From the NCBI GenBank assembly GCA_907163345.1, contig CAJQUN010000003.1:2108001-2172000 (forward strand): a DNA stretch of 64,000 nucleotides, read 5' to 3'. Each line of letters opens with the position of its first letter. The first letter of the stretch is position 1. The stretch is from Haberlea rhodopensis. Lineage: Eukaryota; Streptophyta; Magnoliopsida; Lamiales; Gesneriaceae. This document shows positions 12,944-23,799 of this stretch, one piece after another. Made by a program: the position numbers and the translations under genes. Under the pieces are notes generated by a model that made no database searches, had not been told where the DNA came from, and was given only the letters and a program-made list of their open reading frames with translations.

Positions 12944-13075
12944 CGACAATAAATGTTATAATTTTGTGAAATGTCAATGAAATTGGAACAGCAGCCTCTG
13001 CATCGGCCTCCGCAACCGTGTCGGTGAACCATGTTTAAGAGCTTGCTTTTTCTATAAATTTTTAATATTTAACAC
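12944..13075. repeat. Interspersed repeat copy, CTCTGCGACA...GGTGAACCATG family
   Basis: A GC-richer block contains CTGCGACAA, GAAATGTCA, TTGGAACAG or CTGGAACAG, and GGTGAACCATG in order. The same ordered phrases recur at 20538-20640, so this is a dispersed repeat in direct orientation. No coding potential or diagnostic termini were recognised, so its class is unknown. Confidence 0.5.
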
Positions 13076-13117
13076 AGATTTTTCAAGTTTGTTCCACGAG
13101 GCTTAATGTTTCTGGAA

Positions 13118-13119
<2 letters not shown>

Positions 13120-13148
<29 letters not shown>

Positions 13149-13149
13149 T
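13120..13149. repeat. (ATT)n microsatellite
   Basis: About ten uninterrupted ATT/TTA triplets. Confidence 0.95.
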
Positions 13150-13624
13150 TTGAATTTTAAGAAATATCGTGGATGCCATGTTTCGATTTGATAACAGGAA
13201 GGAAACTAGAAAAAGCTTTTCTTAAGTTTGGCAGGCACCACAAATTCGATTGGGGGCAAAGACAAATTAAGTTCATGTGACCTTAACATGGTACTGGTCC
13301 CATAATGTACCATTCAAATAATGCAATCCTCAATATTTATTTATTATTTATTTAAGATGGAAAACACCTTGTTTTTTTCAAGAATTTATTCAAATTATTA
13401 ACCATTTATTAAATTTAAACTCAGAATGATCTTCAAACGTAGGAAAAAACTTATTACAGTTCAATAAATTAAGCCAACAAAAAAATGTTAAATTATATTC
13501 ATTTAAGGAGTTTATAGCAGGCCCTTGGTCATTAATATTTGCTCTCTATTTGTTTTTTAACCTTAAACACACAATAAAAAACATCAAAATGAAATAGAGA
13601 ATAAGGATATGAGTATGTACGGTA

Positions 13625-13935
13625 GTAGTCATAAACTTTTAGGACTAATCAAATATAATATCAAATACTTTTTTTTTAAAAAAAAAGTAGTATCATATAA
13701 ATATTTTTATCAAATGTAGTTCCGAAAAATGGTCCCAAGTTTTGTTATGGGTTTATGGACCACTTTTGTTTAAAAAATAATTTATGTAGACTATATTAGA
13801 TAAAGACATTTATTTGAGACTACTTTGTTAAAAAAATAATTTCTATGAGACTATATTGAGTAGTCTAAAAAATTTATGTCTAATATTACAATTTCTCTAT
13901 TCTAGAGACAGTTTGTAATTTTCTCAGAGAATTAT
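13625..13935. repeat. Degenerate repeat related to the MITE at 56240
   Basis: The block has phrases such as GGACTAATCAAA, ATGGTCCCAAG and GAGACTATATTG. They resemble those in the Mutator-like MITE at 56240-56570, where GATTAATCAAAATTAG and ATGGTCCCAAAACCC occur. Ends could not be fixed. It is probably an old copy of a related element. Confidence 0.35.
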
Positions 13936-13974
13936 GTATATAAACCCAATATATATTAGTTGTTAAATTGAGCT

Positions 13975-14345
13975 AGTGACAATTTACCCTCAGTGGTATC
14001 GATGATATGTATTTTACAACCTGTTGTTTGTAAATAAACATTTTACACATATATGATACCATAATATGTACTTTACCCATGTAGTTTGTAAATAGACAAT
14101 TTATTCTCATGTGATTTTCAAAATAGACAAGTTACCCATTGTGGTTTGCAAAATATATCATACACGGAGGAGGTGGTTTGTATCTATTCACAACTACAGA
14201 GAGTAAACTGCCTATTTTCACAAATCATAGGGGGTAAACTGCTTATTTTGAAATCACATGAGGATAAACTGTTTGTTTTAAAAATAAAATTGTGTAATCT
14301 GTCTATTTATAAAACCACATATGAGGTCAGTTGCCAATAACACGA
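13975..14345. repeat. Internally repetitive palindromic repeat block
   Basis: Short phrases of the type GTGGTTTGTAAATAGACAA alternate with their complements (for example ACTGCTTATTTTGAAATCAC). The first half is therefore roughly the reverse complement of the second, as in a foldback MITE. A related fragment occurs at 19897-20010. Nothing is encoded. Confidence 0.5.
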
Positions 14346-14509
14346 TAAAAAAAATTCACATTGTATGAACAGTTCACTTTTCAAAGGGGTATGTTCATCG
14401 TGAGATCTTAATATGTATGAATTTTATATGTGTACTTTATGTACATATATATTAAATAATGATCAAAATTTTACCAACATTTATTTTCTTGTCATATTCG
14501 ATTCGTGAT

Positions 14510-14510
<1 letters not shown>

Positions 14511-14571
<61 letters not shown>
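14511..14571. repeat. (AT)n microsatellite
   Basis: About thirty uninterrupted AT dinucleotides. Confidence 0.97.
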
Positions 14572-14573
<2 letters not shown>

Positions 14574-15612
14574 ATGTTAACATGGCTAGATTTAACAACG
14601 AATACTAAATAAAAATCTGAAACGAAACTTGTAACCGTACTAATTAAAAATTGTAGCATACATCAATATTGTATCATTAAATACAGAAAACACTTATTAT
14701 ATTGAATTGCAACCTTGGACTAACAATATGATAAATACATATTAGGAAACAATGATTTTACAGAATGAAATGGTGTTGGCAAGCGATTAATTAAGACAGA
14801 GAGAGAGGAATCTAGGAAAATGAAACTGTGAACTGCTCATCCACTTATGTCTTTTTGAATTCATCCTTCAATTTGCCTAAATAAAACCTGCATAATCACA
14901 AAGTGTAATGTATTACGAGTCTTCGTAATTAATTTGTGATTAATCACTTAGTGTAGTACTTAGAGTGTTTTTGCAATCGCTTATTTAAAACACTTCTATG
15001 TTTCTTTGGTTTAAAGTTGGACAACATTATTTTTATGCAAAAACATTGAGTGCTCAGCTTAATAATCTTCAATTAGTTACAAATTTGTCACCATATAAGT
15101 TAAAGCAACCAAAAATATGTCATGAGTTGCTTGCTTTTTTGCTTCTGCTTATCTGCTTTATTTTGTAGAAAAATAGCAGAAACAAGGAAATCAAACATTG
15201 TTTTTTTATCTGAAAAGCAGATAAGCACTTCTGGCAAGCATTTGCAAACACCATGTTAGTGTCTCTCTCCCCCTATATATATATAAAAGAAGATAATGTA
15301 GGAAAGTTATATTTTAAAAGAATTTTGATCGTAGATGAGATATTTTGATATAAATAAATCAGTCATGTGATGTCATATCAGTACTCCAACGAAAATCAGA
15401 CTAAGAATGGAAAAGCAAAAAACCATTATCTTACTAATACCATGTTTTGACAAATTAGAGGACCAACTCTATAGATCAATTTTGGGATTTTATGAATTAC
15501 TGACATGCTTTTTAGCTTTGGATATTGTATGTATGCTGTTGTAAGCGATATTAACTTGTTTTTTAGAGAGAAAAAAAACATAATATAGAAGTAGTGGGGT
15601 AGTTGATTATAC
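14572..15612. other. Spacer downstream of the proline-rich protein gene
   Basis: No gene is seen. The right end (about 15430-15612) is probably the 3'UTR of the minus-strand proline-rich protein gene. A short TATATATATA run lies near 15275. Confidence 0.4.
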
Positions 15613-16476
15613 TTAGACAGCGCAAGTGTAGCCAGGAGGTGGTGTCTTGCCACAGATGATGAGTAGCTGAAGTGCAATTGGAACATATATATTGAGATTG
15701 AAGGCTTTTATCTTAATAGTTGTGCACAAGCATGCTGCAGCTTCAACATCCATAAGCCCTGATATTATTGGGCAGCACTTGTTAACATCAGTATCTCCCA
15801 TACCAATGGAAACAGCTCCACCAAGAACACTCGCACAAGCACCAAGTTTGAGTGTGTTTACAGGGCAAACTTCCTTTTTATATGCCGGTGGTGCGCATGG
15901 CTGACCATTATTTGGTGTGGTGATACCCACCGGCGGTAATGGCAACGTAGGAATAGTAACGGGTGGCAAAGGCAAGACCCCGATTATGGGTACCTTAGGC
16001 AAGGTAACCGGTGGCAAAGGCAGGACCCCGATTACAGGCACTTTAGGCACGGTAACGGGAGGGATGGTCACGGTTACGGGTGGCAAAGGTACGGTGACAG
16101 GAGGGGCGATCACGGTTACGGGTGGCACGGGTACTTTAGGTACGGTGACGGGAGGGATGATTCCGGTTACCGGTGGCACGGGTACTTTAGGTACGGTGAC
16201 GGGCGGGACGATTCCGGTTACCGGTGGCACGGGCACTTTAGGTACGGTGACGGGCGGGACGATTCCGGTTACCGGTGGTACGGGTACTTTAGGTACGGTT
16301 ATGGGCGGGACGATTCCGGTTACCGGTGGCACGGGTACTTTAGGTATGACAACAGGAGGGACGACGGGAGGCTTGGTACAAGAGCCACAATCAGGATCAA
16401 TGGTTTGAGTGGCTGTGGAAATGGAGAGAATATTGGAAAGGAGGAGAAAAGATAAAATTTTGAATGAGTATCCCAT
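15613..16476 (-). CDS. Hybrid proline-rich protein (HyPRP) with eight-cysteine domain
   Basis: A single exon of 287 aa. Residues 1-23 (MGYSFKILSFLLLSNILSIS and the next few) form a signal peptide, so it is probably secreted. The middle is a proline-rich repeat domain built on a 17-residue unit (VPKVPVPPVTGIVPPVT), about five near-perfect copies, followed by degenerate LPPVT-type copies. The C-terminus is the eight-cysteine motif in the order C-X9-C-Xn-CC-X13-CXC-Xn-C-X9-C, from CPVNTLKLGAC to CGKTPPPGYTC. It belongs to the LTP/protease inhibitor/2S albumin superfamily. HyPRPs are cell-wall proteins linked to elongation and stress; the exact role here is unknown. The DNA repeat is 51 bp and unusually GC-rich for this window. 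The long plus-strand ORF over it is a shadow of the repeat. Confidence 0.93.
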   Translation of the reverse strand: MGYSFKILSFLLLSNILSISTATQTIDPDCGSCTKPPVVPPVVIPKVPVPPVTGIVPPITVPKVPVPPVTGIVPPVTVPKVPVPPVTGIVPPVTVPKVPVPPVTGIIPPVTVPKVPVPPVTVIAPPVTVPLPPVTVTIPPVTVPKVPVIGVLPLPPVTLPKVPIIGVLPLPPVTIPTLPLPPVGITTPNNGQPCAPPAYKKEVCPVNTLKLGACASVLGGAVSIGMGDTDVNKCCPIISGLMDVEAAACLCTTIKIKAFNLNIYVPIALQLLIICGKTPPPGYTCAV

Positions 16477-16532
16477 ATTGTAATTAGTTTAAAAGAGGGA
16501 TTGGCACAAAATATTGAATAAGCAGTGATATA

Positions 16533-16541
16533 GTTATATAG
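16533..16541 (-). promoter_or_regulatory. TATA-box candidate of the HyPRP gene
   Basis: On the minus strand CTATATAAC lies about 57-65 bp upstream of the ATG at 16476. This is a plausible TATA box for a short 5'UTR. It is assigned by sequence and spacing only. Confidence 0.5.
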
Positions 16542-17383
16542 AATGAGTGAGTGATGCAATAATACAAAAAACCCTAGAACCAAACCATGTGGATATGAAG
16601 CAGCTGACAAAATATGCTAGTTGTCACCTACCATGCAAATAAAAGATTTTTTTTTTTTTTTTTAAAATTCACCTTGGTGCATATTTGTTCCGAATCTCAG
16701 TTGTGCCATGCTAGAGCCTAAAGGTAAAAGTGTAAGTTTTGTGCCAAGGAATTATTGGTGGGCCCATAAACGGCTCGATAAAAGTTGTTGTCTTTCACTT
16801 GGAAGTTATGGCTTCGAGTTATGAATGCTATGTATATTAGGTTCAAAGTAATCATATCCATTCTCACATCCCGTGCATAACGAGAGTTTCGTACGTCAGG
16901 TTTACCCATTTTTATTCCAAACGGCAACACACACGGTCAATAAGGTGAAAGAATAATGTTGGATTATATGTAAATTGTGCCTATATCTGTTGTGTAGTTG
17001 GAAATATATTAATAAATGATCCGAGTTCTTGTCTAATAGACATTAGATGTAATATTTGCAAAATTTCTAGTTTTGAGTTCGGTTAATGTAACTGTAATCT
17101 CATGTTTTCTGTCCTAAAAAATTCTCTAATCCATTTAACGTGTTTATATTTTTGAAGTAATATATAGTAATTAACCGAATCAAAAGGAAATATAGCTATT
17201 TATGCAGTTCACAATCGAAGGTTTGCCGTTAAGATCAACTCTTGAGTAGCGATGATATTTCTTCCGCCCCACCTAAATTCAGAAACGACAAAGATAGCTG
17301 CGCTCATCGTAACCATTGACGATGGAAAGGCTCTTAACATACTTAAAATTAGATAGAAATAATGGTTTAAAATTAGGATTTCA
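16542..17383. other. Spacer, no gene seen
   Basis: It contains a T run at about 16648-16663 and no recognisable exon. Confidence 0.4.
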
Positions 17384-17388
17384 TAATT

Positions 17389-18407
17389 TGTTGGAGTGCA
17401 ATAATTGTTCATGCTTCGAGAGCGATCGAAGCGTGACGTTTGGGCTGCTATACGGTTTAAAGATTAAAATTGCTCCGTTAAGACCAGCTATAACTTTTGA
17501 TAAAGCGGCAAACATTTGACCTACCATTGGTATCAGAGTCAATCAAGGGTGGATCTACAATAGGGGATGGGGCGGGCTTAAACCCCCATGTCAGCACTTA
17601 AATATATGTAAATTTGTTTAGGATTAATTGAATGAAAGTAGTGTCCCAGGGGCAAGGGTTTGGATCCTATTCATCTCGCTACGCGTTAATTTATAAATTT
17701 TTGGATTTTTTATTTTTTTAAAAGTATAAATTTTTACCTATAAAATATTTAATTTTAAACCTCAGCCTATAATATTTTTGATTTATGTATTTGTCCAAAC
17801 CATTTGTTTTTAAAAATTATAGAAGTAAAAATAGTTGCATAATTATTTATCCTAACTTCACATCTTTTTAAATATATTTTTTAAAAATATGTAGATATAT
17901 TTTATTTTTAGCAAATTATTTCTTTTAAAAAGTTTTTTTTGTACAACTTTTGTATTATATATATATGCACACACAATCACACACACACAAAAGATTGATA
18001 ATGAAGTGGCGAGTAAAACTTATTGATGTACAACAAATTACTATTAAACAATCATTAACGAGTATGCAAATGATTAGTGTATATAAAATAATTATGAATA
18101 ATATATTGTGAAAACTTACATATTTTAATATAAATTATATATGTTAAATAATGTTTATATATTTCATGCTCAACCCCCTCATATTAAAAATCATAGCTAC
18201 GCCCCTAGAGTTAATGACACGTGTTCGATTCAATGACTTGCAAGGTAGTGTAATTATTGAAATAGAGATTGTTGAAGTGCAATAATTATCCATGCTTGGA
18301 GAGCGATCAAAGCGTGACACTTGAACTGATATACAGTTTAAAGATTAGAGTTTCACATTTACCACCACCCATAACTTTTGGTAAATTGTCAAACACTTGA
18401 TTCTATA
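17389..18407 (+). mobile_element. Ultra-short LTR retroelement, copy B, split by a nested hAT-like element
   Basis: The 5' LTR is about 17389-17525 (TGTTGGAGTG to GACCTACC). Two bases on is TGGTATCAGAG (17528-17538), the initiator-Met-tRNA-type primer binding site. The 3' LTR is about 18270-18407 (TGTTGAAGTG to TTCTATA). Flanks TAATT (17384-17388) and TATTT (18408-18412) are a 5-bp duplication with one mismatch. The LTRs resemble those at 2613-2955 (shared phrases CAATAATTG, GAGCGATC, GCGTGAC, TTTTGATAAAGCGGCAA). Subtracting the nested insertion and its duplicated target leaves 347 bp, matching the 343 bp of copy A. Only about 72 bp of the interior belongs to the element itself. There is no coding capacity. 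Confidence 0.82.
17544..18207. mobile_element. hAT-like non-autonomous element nested in LTR copy B
   Basis: The imperfect terminal inverted repeats begin CAAGGGTGGATCTAC and, on the opposite strand, TAGGGGCGTAGCTAT. The 8-bp flanks are GAGTCAAT (17536-17543) and GAGTTAAT (18208-18215), one mismatch. An 8-bp duplication is the hAT signature. The insertion interrupts the tiny internal region of the LTR element right after its primer binding site. The interior is AT-rich with no transposase. Confidence 0.72.
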
Positions 18408-18831
18408 TATTTCTGTTTTACCGAACATCGTTACTGTAATTCTTACTTTTGATGCCCGGGCCTAAAATCATCTGTTGAAGCATATGTCCAAGCACATCTC
18501 AACCCTACCATTGCAAGAACTAAAAACAATAGTACAATAATTATGCATTTAATCCCAATGGTAAAAAACAATAATGATTGTATTTTACCCCTTAAAATCA
18601 CATTTTGCCCCTCCTCAAATTATAATTTGACCCCCTTAAAAAAATTACTCCAATTTTTATGTTATTATTTTGCTCCATAAACAAAAATTCTAGATCTCTC
18701 CCTATCATTAACGGTTGTTCTATGAGAATTCAATAAATTTAATCAAAGGATTAATGTTTGAGTTTATTGTCCAAGTTCCCACACTCATCGCAAACAAGTC
18801 AATAAGATGGAAATAACACCACTATAATGGG

Positions 18832-19343
18832 TAGGGATGGTAATGGGACGTGTCTAAACCCTGACCCGTATTAAATCCGCTTCTATGGAATGAGTCTAAA
18901 CCCGATTAAACGGGTCACATGGTGGCTCTTGACCCGTTTGACCTGGTTTCTGATGCGGGGCGGAGCGAGTCCTTGTTTTAGCCAAACATGCCACGTATAA
19001 ATATTAATTATTTTTTATTTTATTAATATATCCATTTATGTCCTAAATGTTAGCACTAATTTCAGCCTCATGAAGAAAAAAGTTTAGATTTTGGTAGTTT
19101 AGGTATTAATTGAGCATGTGCTTGTAGTAAGTATGGTAATTTACGCCATTTTTATGTTAAAAAATGTATTGAGTTTGTCCATCTAAAATTTGACGGGACG
19201 GGACTGATAGAACCCGCAAGGTTTGCGGGTTGGTGCAGGGCGGGGGGTGGGGGGGGGGGGTGGTGGTCTGGCTTTTTTTTTTCTTGTGGAGGGGCGGGTC
19301 CTGGGCTTGGCTAAACCCATCCAGACCTGCACTGTCATCCCTA
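18832..19343. mobile_element. hAT-like non-autonomous element (TAGGGATGG termini)
   Basis: The termini are TAGGGATGGTAATGGG at the left and, read from the right end inward, TAGGGATGACAGTGCAGG. Flanks ATAATGGG (18824-18831) and CTCATGGG (19344-19351) match at 6 of 8 bases. TAGGGATG-type ends and an 8-bp target fit the hAT superfamily. The interior repeats phrases like GACCCGTTTGACC and has a run of G at about 19241-19260. No transposase is present. Confidence 0.7.
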
Positions 19344-19351
19344 CTCATGGG

Positions 19352-20532
19352 CTTCGAACATATATTAACTTATATTTGGTTTAATAACATTCTTAATGAC
19401 TGCTTAACTTATAACAATATAGAACATTCTTAATAACTGCTTAACTCATAACAATACAGGAGCACCACAACACATCTTGTTACTCGAAAAGATGGTTAAA
19501 ACTTTGCTTGATATTCAAAATATTGCTTTAAACATTTGCAAAATATTTGATTGGTTACCACAGTAACATAATTGTTTTGATTATAAGGAAACTTGTCTTT
19601 GTATTACTAATTATTTAATTAAATATGCAAATATAGTTAGGCTTATCTAAACAATTGAGAGGGTCGAACTATTCTTTGGTGTCAAGGTAATAACTATGAA
19701 TAGTCATCGACTTCATTGAAAGGGTAGAAGAATGGGACCTATTATGGGACATACAATATATTACAGACGTATGGTCATTCCCATACCTGTATTTAATTAA
19801 CAAGAAGTGGAATTAAGATTATCTCAGTTGAAAACAGAACAAATCGATAAGTGTTGACCAATAGAGTTGTCAACTAGTTGATATTGTCTATTTTTGCAAA
19901 CTACTGTCTTTTTTTAAACAAAAAGGGGGGTAAATTGTCTATTTTGAAAGCCACATGGGTGTAATCCGCTTATTTGAAAGACAACAGTGGGTTCGTTGCT
20001 GATAACCCTTTCGTTTTATTTTATTCTAGCGACTGGCTACAATTTGGTGCGTGAAGCTTATAGAGCTCTGGCTATCAAACTGTTTGTGTCGCTGTTATTG
20101 ATTTCTTCCAGTCGACTGGTTGTCTTGCTATCGTTTTAGTTACTTCCTATTACTTAACTTGCATTGAAAAATTCAGACCCTTGCACAATTTGTGTGTTCG
20201 TATAATCGTATTTCAAAGAGCTAAGTTTTGTCTTCAACTAAGTACCATAGCCATATCTACTCACCCTCTTAATGCTTAAATTCCGACATCTAAAACAGAT
20301 AATTGCACGTATTGTAATAAACTTAAAACTCTTTTGTGGTAAAATGTGTATATTCCTTAAAAAGATGACAATAAAATTTATATAGACCCGTCCTTGTCAA
20401 GATTTACAATTAACAATAGAGTATGTAGATATATCATTAAATTATATGAATCTAATTATTTGAATTAAAAATTTAGTTTATTATCATGATTTAGATATTT
20501 TTTATAATTTTATAATTTTTTATTGTACTTTG
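19352..20532. other. Spacer with a fragment of the 13975 repeat
   Basis: No gene is seen. At 19897-20010 phrases GGGGTAAATTGTCTATTTTG and AACAGTGGGTTCG resemble the palindromic repeat at 13975-14345. The rest is AT-rich. Confidence 0.45.
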
Positions 20533-20537
20533 AACAA

Positions 20538-20640
20538 ATCTGCGACAACAACGCGATCGTTCCGCGAAATGTCATTGCAACTGGAACAGTAGCTTGCATG
20601 ACAGACTACATGACCGCGATGGTGAACCATGTTCTTGTGC
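20538..20640. repeat. Second copy of the CTGCGACAA...GGTGAACCATG repeat
   Basis: It has the same ordered phrases as 12944-13075 (TCTGCGACAA, GAAATGTCATTGCAACTGG, GGTGAACCATG), same orientation. The class is unknown. From 20641 to 21504 there is only AT-rich spacer with no recognised gene. Confidence 0.5.
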
Positions 20641-21504
20641 TCTGTATTATTTAACTAAAATTTGGATGCTGAATAGATGTTCTGGAAAAAGCTTTCTTGA
20701 TTGTTTCAGTTTAATTTAATGAATCATCAATCTGGTAGGTGGTGCCTTGATTGCAAAAGTTTTTTTGGTTTATTTGACATTAAATTTTATTTAAGCCCAG
20801 GGCAGATTCGGATCCTGGATCATCCCTTGCTCATATATACTATGATCACTATGTCTGATTACATGTTTGATTATATGTTATGAGGATTAAAAGAGCATTG
20901 CCTCTAATCCTTTTTAAAATAAAAATAAACAACAAACAAGGTCACAAGGAACCAATTACAAGTTATATCGGGGGACCGTTGCATGCATGCAACTTTATTA
21001 GGCTGGTTGTTTTTTGTCCATTTTTCTATACCGAGTTACTGGCCAAAACTCTTAAAAGGACATTTCAGTGACCAATTAATAAACTTAAAAAGTAGTATTG
21101 TCGATGTTACAAATAAAGGCGAAATTAAGTAATGTTTGAGCGCCCAAAGAGGATGTGCGTGTTGGTGGAGTATGATGAATTCGGGATCACAAGGTCATGA
21201 GCTCGATTATTCATGCAATCACTTTCTCGGTCTGAGCATGTTACACCGGGTTTGCGTGGTTTACCTGGTTGTGTGGTTTGCAGGCTACTGCATCAGTACA
21301 AATGCTTACCGGTGCTCTGCATAATGATAGCTATCGTGAGTTCCCCCGTCATAAAAGAAATGCTTGAGTCGAGTTTTAAAATTTGTACATATTCAAACTC
21401 AAGATAAATAAACTTAAACTCAATGTTGGGTTTTATGTGTATACAACTTTTCAATTTAAAACAGAGTGAACCCTTCACCTGAAATCATACCTAGATCCAT
21501 TTTT

Positions 21505-21764
21505 TGAATTCAAATTCAATCACCCAAAATGTTGTCGCACTGGTCATCAAGGCGCTCAAGAAACCCAAATACGATCGCAAGAAGACGAAGAACATCAAGC
21601 AGAACGACAACATCTCGCTAGATGACGTCATCGAGATTGTTAAAGTAACGAGGTCACGATCCATGGCTAAGAATTTGAGGGCGTGTGTTTCTGTTAGATT
21701 TACGGTGGATGGAAAGGATCCTAAGGATCTTCAGCAGGAGATTTCCGATTGGAGAGGTCGATAA
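21505..21764 (+). pseudogene. 60S ribosomal protein L12 (uL11) fragment
   Basis: An 86-codon ORF has NVVALVIKALKKPKYDRKK, NISLDDVIEIVKVTRSRSMA and TVDGKDPKDLQQEISD. These match the C-terminal half of plant cytosolic RPL12. The N-terminal half is missing, and so is the roughly dozen-residue stretch expected between the Ala-Lys-Asn-Leu and the Cys-Val-Ser-Val blocks. The end diverges to WRGR. The absence of introns fits a processed, 5'-truncated copy, but I found no clear poly-A tail. It cannot make a functional ribosomal protein. Confidence 0.8.
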
Positions 21765-22224
21765 TCCACTAGATTGAGGTGTGTGGAGATTTTGTGTTCT
21801 GAAGCTGAACCTATGTAGGGTTGGTTTTTTTTTTTTACTTTTGATTTGGTATCATTTCGTTCCTTTTCAAAATGTGTTAAACGGTCGTTAGCACTTCTTT
21901 GGATTCTTAGATTAAATGTAACTCGCGTTTATTCTTGATAATGGTGGTTCTCATTTTAGTTTATTCAAGATTTGATTAGTTGTTGGCAGGGTCTAAGTGT
22001 TTGAAATGTTGGTATGTGTAGATTGATTTTAAGGGTTGAATCGAGAAATTGTGATTACTCTTTGCGGAAGATGATAAGCTACTGGAATGAATAGATTGGT
22101 TGACATTATTGGATTGCAAATTCCTTTTTGTGTACTCATTGTGTTCTTCACCATTCTGGTGGTGGAATCAAGAGTGTTTTTTTCGTAATTTCTGTTACCG
22201 ACATTTGATACATGTATTCTAGGT
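21765..22224. other. Spacer after the RPL12 fragment
   Basis: It may include old 3'UTR of the retrocopy. No gene is seen. Confidence 0.35.
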
Positions 22225-23190
22225 TATTGATGCACGATTTTTTTGTACATTGGGTGAACAAATTTTTTTTCCTGGTGGTGCACGATTTGTTTTTGTCTGT
22301 GGGTGCACGATTTTTTTGCCTAGTGGTGCACGATTGTTTTGCATGGTGGTGCACGCTTTTTATTTTGGCATGTAGTGCATGATTCTTTTAGATCTGTGGT
22401 TGCCTGTATGCACTAAAATTGGATATTAATGCACTAAAATTGGGCATTGATGCACTAGAATTGAACATTAGATGCATTAAAATTGGACATTGACGCACTA
22501 AAATTATACATTGGATGCACTAAAATATGTCATTGGATTTACTAAAATTAGACATTGGTGCACTAAAATTGGACATTGGATGCACGAAATTTTACATTTG
22601 GTGCACTAAAAATGTTTATATATGCACTAAAATTGGACATTGTCTGCACTAAAATTGGACATTGGCCACTAAAATTGGACGTCAGATGCAATAAAATTAG
22701 ACATTGATGTACGATTTTTTGTACATAGGTGCATGATTTTTTATATCGATGCACGCTTTTTTGTACAATGGTGCACGGTTTTTTGTATATTGCATGCACT
22801 AAAATTGAACATTGGATGCACTAAACTTTTGGTGCACGAGTTTTTAACCATGTGCTTCACGATGTTTTAACCATGAGAGTGCATCAACTTGCAGTATAAA
22901 TGGACATTGGATGCACTAACATTGGACATGGGTGCACAAAAATTGGACATTGGATGTACTAAAACTGGACATCGGTGCACTAAAATTGGACATTGGTGCA
23001 TTAAAAATTTACTTTTGGTGAACGATTTTGGTTTGTGGTGCATGATTTTTTTGCCTGTGGTGCACGAATTTGCATGTGGGTGGACAATTTATTTTGGCCT
23101 GTGGGTGCATGGCATATGGATGCACGATTTTTTTTGCCTATGGGTGCACGATTTTTTTTGCCTGTGGGTGCACTTGCTACAGGAACTCGT
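22225..23190. repeat. Degenerate minisatellite field, TGCACGATT and GCACTAAAATTGGACATTG units
   Basis: There are dozens of irregular, roughly 15-25 bp units. Units of the type GGTGCACGATTTTTTTG occur at both ends of the field, and GCACTAAAATTGGACATTGG units in the middle. Spacing and sequence drift, so it is not a clean tandem array. Several short ORFs run through it on both strands but are only translations of the repeat. A sister field sharing TGCACGATT lies at 26445-27275. Confidence 0.85.
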
Positions 23191-23391
23191 GCTACAATAA
23201 CGGTGATGCATACTCTACAGTGTCGTGCTACCATAACCGTGCGGGGGTTATTAGTGTCATTTCAAGAGGAAATGAACTTAAATGAATTGTTGTTTTTTTG
23301 GTAGACTATGTTGAATTGTTGTCCACCAAATGAAATCGACTTGCAAGTGCCCTTAAATTAATACATCCCCATGTATTGATGTCTTATTCAT

Positions 23392-23791
23392 TACAGGTGT
23401 CAAAACGAGCCGATCCGCCCAACCCCTATTCCAAACGGCCCAACCTATTTGGGCTCGCCTCAAGATGTGTTGGAAAAACCCCAACCCGAGGTAAGTTGCG
23501 GATTAGGCGGGCCAACCCTCCAAAAATAAAAATAAAAACATTAGAATTTTATTAGGTTTTAATGAATTAAAATTATAAACTAAGTTTTAATAAAACATAA
23601 TTAATTAATTAATATACAATTTATTAATAATTAATTATTTGATTAATAGATGGATCAACCCGTCCCCAACACGCAACCCAAATGGGCTGGCCTGTTTAGG
23701 TTCACCACCAGACATGATGTAAAAATATGCCCACCTATTTGGAGGGTCGGGTTGGTTAGTCAGATGGTCCCAAGCCATTTTGACGGCTCTA
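23392..23791. mobile_element. hAT-like non-autonomous element (GTCAAAACGAGCC termini)
   Basis: The terminal inverted repeats are TACAGGTGTCAAAACGAGCC at the left and TAGAGCCGTCAAAATGGC read inward from the right. The 8-bp flanks are TTATTCAT (23384-23391) and ATATTCAT (23792-23799), 7 of 8 identical. The length is 400 bp, with an AT-rich core and no ORF of note. A related left terminus occurs at 54481. Confidence 0.75.
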
Positions 23792-23799
23792 ATATTCAT

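Noticed and set aside
14511..14571. Possible origin or regulatory element in the AT run
   Set aside because: It is a plain dinucleotide microsatellite with no further support.
15917..16408. 163-codon plus-strand ORF rich in Gly, Thr and Val
   Set aside because: It is the antisense reading of the HyPRP repeat, whose minus-strand product has a signal peptide and a full eight-cysteine domain.
17521..17545. tRNA-like signal around TGGTATCAGAG
   Set aside because: No cloverleaf can be drawn. The position immediately after an LTR identifies it as a primer binding site.
22889..23304. Several Cys/His-rich short ORFs on both strands
   Set aside because: They are translations of the degenerate GCAC minisatellite units and change frame with unit drift.
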